Below the pieces are notes generated by a model. That model saw only the letters and a list, made by a program, of their open reading frames with translations, was not told where the DNA came from and did no database searches. This document shows positions 52,501 to 62,358 of a stretch of DNA of 64,000 nt, one piece after another (the stretch's first letter is position 1; each line of letters begins with the position of its first letter). A program made the translations under genes and the position numbers. Source of the DNA: Anoplopoma fimbria. Its lineage: Eukaryota > Chordata > Actinopteri > Perciformes > Anoplopomatidae. Location: assembly GCF_027596085.1 (NCBI RefSeq), contig NC_072450.1:2501236-2565235 (forward strand). The letters run 5' to 3'.

Positions 52501-55162
52501 CCCTTTCAGTTCCTTGAAAATGAGTCCTTTTGGCCAAAAGTATGTGGACACTGTGGCTCTTTTTCGTGGTCTTAAGGTTTGGGGAAGACCCATCTCCTGT
52601 CAGCTGAAGTGTAACTGATGACAGTGATATCTTCTTTTTCGTAACTATGGTTGTTGTGTCGTATGATGTTTCTTTACATTCAAAGCTTCTATTGATGTTT
52701 TCACGTGAAACTTCAAATATCTGGCGTCATATTTTATGACTTCACCCTAAAACAAAAATCTTCAAACTAAATCCTCCTTTTAAAAGGACTAAGCCTGTTT
52801 CTTTTTTATTAAATCAACTTTTTTTTTATGAATATAACTCGTCAGTGATGTAAACAATAAGTGGACGCTCAAACCTTTTTGTCCGCAGTGAAAATGTTGT
52901 TTTTGAAAGGCTAAACGCCATCAAATATATATTGAAGCAGAATACTTTGTTAGATACAAGCACGTTGTGAATTTTGGAAATGACGATATCTATCGTTTTT
53001 CAATACATTTTGACTTTTGAACATTACAACGCTCCGGAGTTATTGGAAATGACGATCCTACGCAGACACAACTGTAATCTAATCCTACAAATAGCACGAT
53101 ACTGCTTACGACGAGCCTGCTTTTAACAGATACCGACAACGATGTCTTCACTTCAACAGACATGTTTGCAGAGGTGTTCATAATAATAAATAAAGAGGAA
53201 ACATTGATTAGTTTAGCCTGATCTTCATCTGCAACTGTGCAGAAACACCAGCTTTAAACAAAATGAATAGACAAGTAAAAAACCTATTGAAATGATCATT
53301 TAGAATTTGAATGTCAACTTTAATTACATTTTGAGCTACTAGTCGTTTCCTTTTTATTACACTCTAGTCCAACTTTTCAGATCAAATGTTGTTATTTTTA
53401 CGCTGTAATGAAAAATTCTCATTCAAAACATTTATCACCTCATAAAATATGACGCACGGTTATAGATGGAGAGGTTGTTAAAATACGTACAGTTGAACCA
53501 GCTTTGAAATGTTAATGGGAATTTCAATAATTCTAATAATATAAAATAAATAACCTCTGAAGGACGGAGTTCTGTGTACTTTCATTTTTATTTTAACCAT
53601 ATTTTGCTGCTCATGCTTCTGTTTTTATAAATAAACTTTTGATTGCTGAACTTTTACATGTAATGGATTTTTTTTATTATTGTGTTTTTTCACTTTTATG
53701 TACTTTAAGACAGATTATGAAACCTTTACTGAACATCTGCCATAAGTAACAATAGTACATATGCTAAAAACAAAGTGGAACTGCAGCATAATTTCAGTTT
53801 TAAATTCAGCAAACTACCTGAATGAAAGTTATGAAGAAACCAACCTGAGTGGATCAAGTTGAGCAAATATGCGTTTTATTGCTCAATAATTCAGAAACAA
53901 TGTGTTATTATTATTATTATTATTTCACTTTTAAGTAAATTATCTGAGTACCTTTTTTCCCTCCTTGTATCAAGGGTCTAGAATCTGAAGGAGACTGTTA
54001 GCAGGTTAACTGTCCACATACTTTTGGCCGTGTCAGTGACACTGAAACATTTTCTTACACTTCAACCGGCTTGAACTTCATGACCGATAAGACTGCGAGA
54101 TTCTGTCTTATAAATGATATCTCAATATTTTTGGGTTTTACCGCAAAAAAGGATGTACATCTCCATATTTTCAAATCTTCTCTAAAATACAGTTTTATAC
54201 GTATGATGTTACCTTCGTCTTCATTCCGGTAAACTAATCTGAATTTAGAGAGAACACCGCCTGTATACGACATTTGTTTGGGTTTCATTATGTTTTTTGT
54301 TGACAATCCCATAGAACGAAATTATCTGCCGCTCATTAACGTAGCGTTGGTTCTTCATGTTTCTATTCCTGCAACCTGATTGGATGCTTGTCTGATTGGT
54401 TCAAACTAAGTGGATCTGAAGAATTAAGCGTCGACTTGTTGGGAATAAAGTTGATTCAGGAAATTAACTGATATGTGGCAAATTTATTTCAAGGTCAAGA
54501 GTCTTTGGCATTAGAGGTTTAGGTCAATTAGCAGGTTGTCTTTTTGATTTTGTCGAGTCTAAAGTCATCAAATTTGCGAGACAAGTCATGTGACCCTGAA
54601 TCTGAACTCTGATTTTAGACAGTTATCTCAAGGAACAGACAGACAAACACACGGTACGACACCAAAACATTATGTTAAGAGATTTAAAGTGTGTGAGAAA
54701 AACATTAAAACAATATCCAGAAAAACTTTGCAAGAAAAAGCCTCTCACCTTCTGTGAGAATAGTTCATGTTCAGTGTCTGGAGGAGTCTTTCCACAGAGT
54801 CTCTTCCTGTCTGAATGATGCTTTGACTCCTCAGAGAGCTGCTCGCTGACGGAAGTAAATCCCTGAACCGGAACGACCGCCGAGGCCTGCGGGTCGGCGG
54901 GAGAGTCGGCATCGACCCGACGGAGGCCTCCATCTTTAGAGTCGCAGCAGCTCCTCCTCCTCTTCCTCCTCTGGGAGTGGAAGCAGCTTGTAGGAGATTC
55001 CCTTAAGGATGGAGATGAAGATGATGGTGGTGATGATGGAGGCGTTAGAGGCGACTCCTCCGCGCTCCGAGGACTTAATCTCTTCGGGCTGCTCTCGTCG
55101 TAGTCGTCGTCTTCATCGCTGGCGAGCCAGTCGATGGAGTAATCGGAGTCTGAGGTCGACAT
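42334..55162 (-). CDS. ciart: CIART (CHRONO/GM129) circadian-associated transcriptional repressor, complete CDS
   Basis: CIART is a nuclear clock-output repressor that binds BMAL1 and dampens CLOCK:BMAL1 transcription, with PER and CRY partners. Five coding exons on the minus strand join in phase: 54749-55162, 50272-50347, 47831-47909, 44569-44677 and 42334-42681, giving 341 residues (human about 385). The identification rests on the conserved core spanning exons 2-4: CGELQRYIPPLSSILRGL, LSSFQESVAMDRIQRIMGVL, and FLSILLKIEGMLQSWFPHI. A basic stretch SQRRKRRRS (residues 63-71) is a likely nuclear signal. The N-terminus is acidic (DSDYSIDWLASDEDDDY) and the C-terminus is Pro/Ser/Thr-rich. All splice sites are GT-AG. 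E-boxes upstream fit clock control. Confidence 0.93.
42699..43045 (+). repeat. Teleost 'gcagacgcttttatccaaagc' repeat, longer copy
   Basis: A (ATTAC)n run at about 42700-42735, then the same motif as at 39.7 kb and the typical downstream body (gtgagttttcagcctgcgcc). It starts 18 bp upstream of the CIART exon 5 acceptor. Confidence 0.7.
43085..43400. repeat. Truncated copy of the TAGTGGTG hAT family
   Basis: Starts acaagtgatgcaacggatcg and ends at tactgaatattggagg. It is in the last CIART intron. Confidence 0.6.
44322..44547 (-). repeat. Nine-copy interspersed repeat, copy 6 (inverted, abutting CIART exon 4)
   Basis: Starts at ttaaagctgcattctctctc and ends at aagcagggga, about 20 bp inside the intron after the CIART exon 4 donor. 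Confidence 0.85.
44569..44677 (-). CDS. ciart: CIART coding exon 4 (residues 190-226)
   Basis: Acceptor ctcctccag, then CGGACGC, encoding GRFLSILLKIEGMLQSWFPH followed by IRPDPTEDGSPAKPQK, and donor CAAAAG|gtaaag, phase 0. A copy of the nine-copy interspersed repeat begins about 20 bp past this donor. Confidence 0.93.
44707..44751. repeat. 10-bp tandem repeat (aaggactcaa-type)
   Basis: Four to five copies of ggactcaagg immediately upstream of the CIART exon 4 acceptor, in sense of that gene's intron. Confidence 0.8.
45834..45850 (+). repeat. Poly-G tract (17 G)
   Basis: An uninterrupted run of 17 G followed by actaatctg. Such tracts are uncommon and error-prone in sequencing. Confidence 0.9.
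45978..46360. repeat. (CA)n/(CAGA)n compound microsatellite
   Basis: Nearly 380 bp of CA with interspersed cagaca units, then ctctctctct. Long Thr/His or Cys/Val frames here are artefacts. Confidence 0.95.
46482..46521. repeat. (CA)n microsatellite
   Basis: A short (CA)n tract in a CIART intron. Confidence 0.9.
47080..47220. repeat. Degenerate AT-rich minisatellite (first block)
   Basis: Contains the unit tttttatgacatactatact also seen at 48290-48735. Confidence 0.65.
47831..47909 (-). CDS. ciart: CIART coding exon 3 (residues 164-190)
   Basis: Acceptor gactgcag, then GTCTCAGC, encoding RLSSFQESVAMDRIQRIMGV and LQNPNMG, and donor ATGGG|gtaaat. The length is 79 bp, entered in phase 1 and left in phase 2. 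This is the best conserved block of the family (human LSSFQQSVAMDRIQRIVGVL). Confidence 0.93.
48290..48740. repeat. Degenerate minisatellite, unit about 27-56 bp
   Basis: Many variants of catgacatactatactatga alternate with tttttat runs, followed by (AT)n at 48745-48781. It lies in a CIART intron. Confidence 0.75.
49538..49990 (-). repeat. Nine-copy interspersed repeat, copy 7 (inverted, near full length)
   Basis: Matches copy 1 in reverse over its length, including the gtatacgccgtctctacgtc segment and the distal caaaaccaacatggcgaccg segment. It lies in a CIART intron. It is the best template for a consensus. Confidence 0.85.
50272..50347 (-). CDS. ciart: CIART coding exon 2 (residues 139-163)
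   Basis: Acceptor cacacag, then TGC GGC GAG..., encoding CGELQRYIPPLSSILRGL plus RSGRYSE, and donor GAAC|gtaagt. It is 76 bp, leaving one base of the next codon. It matches the first conserved helix of the CIART core. It is too short for ordinary ORF calling. Confidence 0.92.
51170..52080. mobile_element. hAT element of the TAGTGGTG family, near full length
   Basis: Starts tagtggtgtaaaggac and ends gatccgttgcaccttta. Flanking octamers accggttc and accacttc match at 6 of 8. It has an internal duplication of gagctagtaacgttagcagc (about 51370 and 51413). It lies in the intron between CIART exons 1 and 2. Confidence 0.8.
52532..54029. mobile_element. Pair of 19-bp inverted repeats, Tc1-like relic
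   Basis: ggccaaaagtatgtggaca at 52532-52550 is repeated inverted at 54011-54029. This motif is typical of fish Tc1-like ends. The 1.46 kb between shows no transposase frame, so it is a decayed or non-autonomous element in a CIART intron. Confidence 0.65.
54749..55162 (-). CDS. ciart: CIART coding exon 1 (residues 1-138)
   Basis: The ATG is at 55160-55162, followed by MSTSDSDYSIDWLASDED. The exon holds a Ser/Pro-rich patch (PLTPPSSPPSSSSPSL), the basic cluster SQRRKRRRS, and ends ...EHELFSQK at donor AG|gtgaga (GT at 54747-54748), phase 0. The end corresponds to human LLFAQK just before the conserved core. The start is the first Met of the frame in this exon. Confidence 0.93.
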
Positions 55163-55202
55163 GTTGGAGCTAAACTCTCAGCCGGCAGAGAGCATCACGG
55201 AC
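55163..55202 (-). other. ciart: Probable CIART 5' UTR portion of coding exon 1
   Basis: A plausible acceptor (gtccgtcag, AG at 55203-55204) lies 40 bp upstream of the ATG. It could join the candidate noncoding exon that ends at 57116. Confidence 0.45.
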
Positions 55203-56544
55203 CTGACGGACAAACACCAGCTCGTTAGGAACAGCATGTTCAAAAGATGGATCTCTGTGACATTTTTGGATAAATATTTCAACCTTTTAACCCGAGTGAA
55301 GCCGACAGAACTCCACCGTAGATCCCAAACGTTACAAAGACAACAAATATGAGCCGATATTTGGAGAAATGTGTGTAAAATGATGCACGAGACGTCTAGA
55401 ATATTCTCATTTGGTGCGTTTGTGCAGCTTTAAGAACACGGAGTCCTGCTTGAATGTTTCTCTCAGATTGCTTCAATAAAGATCTGAGACAAGATGATTA
55501 GAATATAAATCATACAGTCGGGCAGAGTTGAAATAAGGTTATTTTAACAACATTAAAGCTAGCTGAGGGGGAATAAAAAGGAGAAAACATGATGTTTAAG
55601 AGTTTAATGGCCATATTAAGACCAGTTAGACACATCGGTCTACATTTTATTGGATTTCAGTCATCAGATGTGGAAGTTGGTAGTAAAAAAAACCTCTTTA
55701 CTTCAAAAGTTAAACATCCATGTAGCGTTAGACAGGATCCGTCATGTCCTCTGTTCTGTTTCTGGTGTTGTACTATCCGGAGGAGGAGTTTACACAATAA
55801 TCATATCTAATCTGTCTTCAGTCTGATTCTAGATCTTTAAATGGGACTGCTACACATTAGGCTGAAACATTAATCAAAACAGTTGGAGACAAAACAAATC
55901 ATAAATCAGTTTTGTCATTTATCAAGCAAAAAACACATAAATCCACCGGTTTGAACCTGTCAAGTGTCTTAAATTTATATATTTTTTAAATATATAGACG
56001 GTTAGTTTAAAGACGTCACATTGAGCTCTGTGAAAATGAATACTTCTGTAGAATGAACAATAATCAACATAAACTACCTCAATGCAGACCTACAAAAAAT
56101 AAATCTAATTAATGAAATCAGTGTTTGTCCAGCAGAATGTAACTCCAGGCAGAAAGTTACAAAAGGTTAATATTAATTTAATTATCGATTAATCCGATGA
56201 CGATGATCTCACTCTGCTCTTTATCTCGTTTCCCTGATTAATCATTTGGGTTATAAAATATCAGGAAATATTGAAAAAGTCTGTTTTGTATTTACAGCTA
56301 CAGAACAAAAACACAAATATTCTATTTCCTGTGATAGAAAACCAGCAAATATTCACATTAAAGTCAACTGTTGGCTTAAAAAACATATAAATCAGTTATT
56401 AAAATCTTTTTTTTTTAGCTCCAATTCAGACCTTTTAATAAATAAAATGCGATACAATTAAGAAAACTTTACAAACTTTTTGTTGGCTTGACAATAAGTA
56501 GATGTGCTGCTGCTGCTCTGGTGTCATCTGGTGTAAAATAGATA

Positions 56545-56580
56545 AATCCCAGTAAACCCAGTAAACCCAGTAAACCCAGT
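56545..56580. repeat. 10-bp tandem repeat (cccagtaaac)
   Basis: Three to four exact copies of cccagtaaac in a row. Confidence 0.85.
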
Positions 56581-56689
56581 CCATGTGGGCTGATCCAGCT
56601 CCAGCTCCAGGAAGCGTCACAGAGCAGCGCAGCTCCGAATGACTGGAGATTAAATAACCTCCTCCTCCACATGGGCAGGACGTCCAACA

Positions 56690-56693
56690 TTAT

Positions 56694-56697
<4 letters not shown>
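56690..56697 (-). promoter_or_regulatory. D-box TTATGTAA
   Basis: A perfect match to the D-box bound by DBP/TEF/HLF and E4BP4. It lies in the presumed first intron of CIART, about 430 bp from the candidate first exon. Eight bases can occur by chance; context raises its interest. Confidence 0.4.

Positions 56698-56774
<77 letters not shown>
56697..56774. repeat. (AC)n microsatellite
   Basis: About 39 uninterrupted dinucleotides next to the D-box. Confidence 0.95.
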
Positions 56775-56776
<2 letters not shown>

Positions 56777-57017
56777 CTCCTCCTCTGTCAGTTCACATGC
56801 ACACAGTCACCCACGCAACTTAGACATAAAACACACCTCCACCTCCACCGCACTGCATTCATAAAACATGCAATAATTAATAATTATTAATTAATAATTA
56901 ATAATTAATTAATAATCAATAATTAATGAATACAGAATGCTGAGATCAGAGGACCTGGATGCTTTAAATGATCCTCCTTCCCCGCAACGACCTGTCCGAT
57001 GGTCCAGGTGAGCTGTG

Positions 57018-57018
<1 letters not shown>

Positions 57019-57096
<78 letters not shown>
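57019..57096. repeat. (GT)n microsatellite
   Basis: About 38 dinucleotides, 20 bp into the presumed first CIART intron. Confidence 0.95.
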
Positions 57097-57097
<1 letters not shown>

Positions 57098-57116
57098 CAG
57101 CAGACAGTCACTTACC

Positions 57117-57300
57117 AGAAGTGAAGCGTTTTCCCGTCCGGCTCTGTGCGTCGAGGACATGCGGTGCTGATGATGAAGATGATGATGAAGATGATGAAGA
57201 TGATGATGATGAAGATGATGATGAAGTGAAACAGACGCAGGGAGGGCAGGAGTCCCATCCAAACGCGTGCAGCCTCTCCCTGGGCAACGTGTCCGAGAGA
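57117..57300 (-). other. ciart: Candidate CIART noncoding first exon
   Basis: On the minus strand, GC-rich sequence containing GGCGGGG (plus strand 57301) and an (ATC/TTC)-type microsatellite (57167-57231) runs to a strong donor cttctg|gtaagt, with GT at 57114-57115, so the last exon base is 57116. A short upstream ORF starting ATGTCCTCG would read through the splice and stop before the CIART ATG. The transcription start is not defined by sequence. Confidence 0.45.
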
Positions 57301-57321
57301 GGCGGGGCTCACACCCCCCCT

Positions 57322-58067
<746 letters not shown>

Positions 58068-58094
58068 CAACTCAAACAGTCAGAAACAGGAACA

Positions 58095-58225
58095 CACGTG
58101 ATGAATCCAATTAAGCGTTCCCATTGGCTCAGAGCCGCAACACGTGACGTAATTAATGGTGCGTTAAAGGACATCCTGGAAATGTCCGTTATTTAAAGAC
58201 ACGAGATGAGAGGAGCTCCCACGTG
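58095..58225 (-). promoter_or_regulatory. Cluster of three CACGTG E-boxes with CCAAT box and CRE-like site
   Basis: Perfect E-boxes lie at 58095-58100, 58141-58146 and 58220-58225. Between the first two is an ATTGG (inverted CCAAT) at 58123-58127. The second overlaps TGACGTAA (CRE/ATF-like) at 58145-58152. CLOCK:BMAL1 binds CACGTG and CIART is a known E-box-driven gene, so this is a good candidate circadian enhancer or promoter. It is separated from the presumed first exon by a 740-bp (CA)n array. Confidence 0.55.
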
Positions 58226-58367
58226 TCTGTTATCGAACAGCAGCATGAGGATAAAAACACACAAACAGACTATTTATAAAGATGTGACGGAGCAGCAGGC
58301 TATTTATGAACCATGAACGATACCGGGACACAGCTTATGGAGGGCTGAAGGTGCATTACTACAAATA

Positions 58368-58368
58368 C

Positions 58369-58402
<34 letters not shown>

Positions 58403-59812
58403 ATATATATATAATGAATAAATACATACATGTTTAAATAAATGAAAAATGACTGAATGAATCAAATAAATTAATTTAATTTATAAAATACTAAATGATC
58501 CAATAAATGTGCAGGTTAGTTTCAAAACAAATGAATTAAATAAAATGTATTTAAACATAAATAAATAAAAAATACATAAATAAATAAAAACAAATGAATA
58601 AAATAAAATGAATAAATAAATAAAATAAATACATTTAATTTATAATCCAATAAATGTAGTTTCAAAACAAATAAATAAAATAAAATGTATTTAAACATAA
58701 ATAAATACAAAACAATAAATAAATAAATAAATAAATATAATTTATAAAAGACTAAATTATCCAATAAATGTGCAAAACAAATTAGTTTTAAACAAAATAA
58801 TACATACATACAAAATAAATAATAAATAAATAAATAAATTATAAATTTATAAAAGACTAAATTATCCAATAAATGTGCAGGTTAGTTTCAAAACAAATAA
58901 ATAAAAATAAATATAATTTATAAAAGACTAAATTATCCAATAAATGTGCATAAAAACAAATAAATAAAATAAATAAAATATACATACATAAATAAATAAA
59001 ACTGAATAATAAATAAAAAAATTATCCAATAAATGTGCAGGTTAGTTTCAAAAAAATAAATCAAATAAATAAATATAATTTATAAAAGACTAAATTATCC
59101 AATAAATGTGCAGGTTAGTTTCAAAACAAAATAAATAAAATAAATAAATATAATTTATAAAAGACTAAATTATCCAATAAATGTGCAGGTTAGTTTCAAA
59201 ACAAATAAATAAAATAAATGTATTTAAAAATAAATTATACAATAAATGTAAAAAAAGTTTCAAAACAAATAAATAAAATAAATAAATATAATTTATAAAA
59301 GACTAAATTATCCAATAAATGTGCAGGTTAGTTTCAAAACAAATAAATAAAATAAAATGTATTTAAACATAAATAAATAAATACATACATACATATAAAT
59401 AAATAAAAATGACTGAATAAATAAATTAAATAAATAAATATAATTTATAAAAGACTAAATTATCCAATAAATGTGCAGGTTATTTCAAAATAAATAAATT
59501 AAAAATGTATTTAAACATAAATAAATACATACATACATAAATAAATAAATAAAAAATGACTGAATAAATAAATAAAATAAATAAATATAATTTATAAAAG
59601 ACTAAGTTATCCAATAAATGTGCAGGTTAGTTTCAAAACAAATAAATTAAATAAAATGTATTTAAACATAAATAAATACATACATACATAAATAACAAAA
59701 AAATGACTGAATAAATAAATAAAATAAATAAATATAATTTATAAAAGACTAAGTTATCCAATAAATGTGCAGGTTCATTTCAAAATAAATAAATAAATAA
59801 ATATGTGCAGAT
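58368..59812. repeat. AT-rich minisatellite with about 70-150-bp units
   Basis: At least ten copies of gactaaattatccaataaat followed by gtgcaggttagtttcaaaac, separated by variable (AAAT)n stretches. The array starts after an (AT)n run and ends at an interspersed repeat. Confidence 0.9.
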
Positions 59813-59854
59813 AAAGAAAGTAAACAAATAAAAGTGAAGTCAAAGCTTCATGTG

Positions 59855-60030
59855 TTAAAGCTGCATTCTCTCTGTCCACCAGGGGGCGACTCCTCTGGTT
59901 GTATAGAAGTCTATGAGAAAATGACTCTACTTCTCTCTTGATTTATTCCCTCAGTAAACATTGTAAACATGAGTTTATGGTCTCAATCTCTAGTTTCAAG
60001 TCTTCTTCAATACAGCATGATGTTCATTTC
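59855..60030 (-). repeat. Nine-copy interspersed repeat, copy 8 (inverted, truncated)
   Basis: Starts ttaaagctgcattctctctg and stops at gcatgatgttcattt. It directly follows the AT-rich minisatellite. Confidence 0.85.
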
Positions 60031-61735
60031 TATTACTCACTGATGTCAAAACAAACTTTGAAACTAATCTTTTAATATCTTGTCTGTCCTGCAGACCTTA
60101 AAAAGTCCCTAAACCATTTAACTGACATAACTTGAGAATCACATGGCAGCATTGATTTGTTTATCTCGCGGTAACAACAGCATAAAGACTGAATAAAGAT
60201 TTATTTATATCAACAACTCCGTGAAACAAACTCCTGACAGCTTCACCAGAGGCTGGTGACATGGAGTCAAAGCCTGCAGTTAACAGAGCTCTGTGTTAAA
60301 TCCTCCCCCCCGACACACTGAAACCTATCAGCTGTCTCACCACATAGCCTGACTCCTGTTTTGTTTTTCTGCCCGGCAGTGACTTGCACTTCCACTCAGC
60401 TTACGACCACCGAAACCACGATTGTTCAAGTGTGTCACATCCTGTTGGTGATAACATTATACTGGAAGAGAGGCGAAGAAAGGAAACCTTGAACCTTTTG
60501 CACATATTTTCCAACAATGGGCCCTTTACATTCAGCCATTCACTGAAATATAACAAACAATGGGTTCATTTATGTTACGTTCTTTTGTTTTTTTACAGAA
60601 TGGGGTTGGATTTTTGCTGGTCTGGGCACTAAAGGAGGATGTTCTCTTTGTGTTTAATCGTTAAGATGCACAATCAGACAATGGAGTCTTTCCTTTTTGA
60701 GACAAATAGAAACATGCACATTTTAAATGCCAGGAGGAGTTTTTATCTGAGTTGTTGTTGATGTCAGTCATAGCGTTTGTGCTTGTAGTGGATACTTAAG
60801 TGCAGCTGAGTCATCTGATGACTCCGAGAGAAAATACAGTCTTGTGGATTTTTCACAGTTATTCATGAAGATGATTTGCGACATGTTGGTGGTTCCCACA
60901 AAGTAAACTGATTCTGGATAACTAGTTCAAACAATTCAGTTATATTACTAACAAAAAGATCATGTTAATTAGCACATTTTACATGATATAACTTTTTATA
61001 ATACAGTAAAATAGGATTTTCAGATTTCTAACGTTCAAAATGCTACAGAGCCTCAAAATCAACAAAAGATGGTAAAAGTTTATCAGGTCAAATAATTGAT
61101 TATAGAAATGCACTTTTCCTACGCTGAAGCATTACGTTGTTAAATTATACTAATTTAGTGGCTGGCTAATTAGCCTACTAGCTTGCTAATTAATTCCACC
61201 ATGATTTCATGCTACAGTTAAATAACCTGCTGGGCTTGGTCTGTGTTACTTTGACATTTAGCCAGACTTTAATGTTTTTAAATGACTGTTCATGATGTCT
61301 GTTAGCCTTTCAATGAGCTTATGCTATTCACTAGTGCTAGCGGTAATTGTCTAACCCCAAGCATGCTGACCATTGTTATGATATGATTAGGAATAAGCGA
61401 TGTAAATAATCTATTATGGAGACAAAATACTGTATGAACTCTTGAAAACTCTTGAAAACTCAACACAACAATACTTTATTGATTAAAAAAAAGGGAAAAT
61501 GGAAATGAATCATCAATTAACCAAATCTAAATGACTTTAAACAAAATGCTTTAAAATGTAGAATTAATCTATGAAATGCATTATTAAGCAGTTTGATTAT
61601 AAAGAACATTTCTTTCCACATTTTTCAGACATAAAACTGATCTGATGGAAGTGAAAGGTCAGGACCAGCTGGTACCTGATATTTAATGAAAGTCCTGATA
61701 TATTGGTCCTAATCTCAGTATGAGAGAGCCTTTGA

Positions 61736-61777
61736 GTGTGTGTGCGTGTGTGCGTGTGCGTGTGCGTGTGCGTGTGC

Positions 61778-61830
<53 letters not shown>

Positions 61831-61832
61831 AC
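61736..61832. repeat. (GT)n/(GTGC)n microsatellite
   Basis: (GT)n with tgcg interruptions in intergenic DNA. Confidence 0.9.
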
Positions 61833-62137
61833 ATGTGTGTGTGCTTTTTGAAGGGGTGAAATGCTCAAACCACATAATCCCATTCATCCGTGATTAAAAG
61901 GGATTGAGCTGCTGCCCTCCTGCAGCGTCTGGGCGATGAGGAGCCGGTGATCGATGCTCCGTCAGCTCTAATGATGCAGAATGAGTGAAGTCGAGTGGGA
62001 GCTTAACCCCTCAGCTGCAGACACACAAACCTACCTATGAGTGTGTGATGTGATGACAATAATGTTTAAGAGCGGACAGTGGAGGGATTTAAAACTTGTA
62101 TGTACAAATGAACGGAGGTACCATATTCAGAATGGAT

Positions 62138-62358
62138 GGCTTTATGGTCTGTTTGACTCTAAATGGAGCATCATTTACTAAATGAACATCATGCTGTATT
62201 GAAGAAGACTTGAAACTAGAGATTGAGACCATAAACTCATGTTTACAATGTTTACTGAGGGAATAAATCAAGAGAGAAGTAGAGTCATTTTCTCATAGAC
62301 TTCTATACAACCAGAGGAGTCGCCCCCTGGTGGACAGTAGAGAGAATGCAGCTTTAAG
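62138..62358 (+). repeat. Nine-copy interspersed repeat, copy 9
   Basis: Core only, from ggctttatggtctgtttgac to gagagaatgcagctttaag, in intergenic DNA. Confidence 0.85.
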
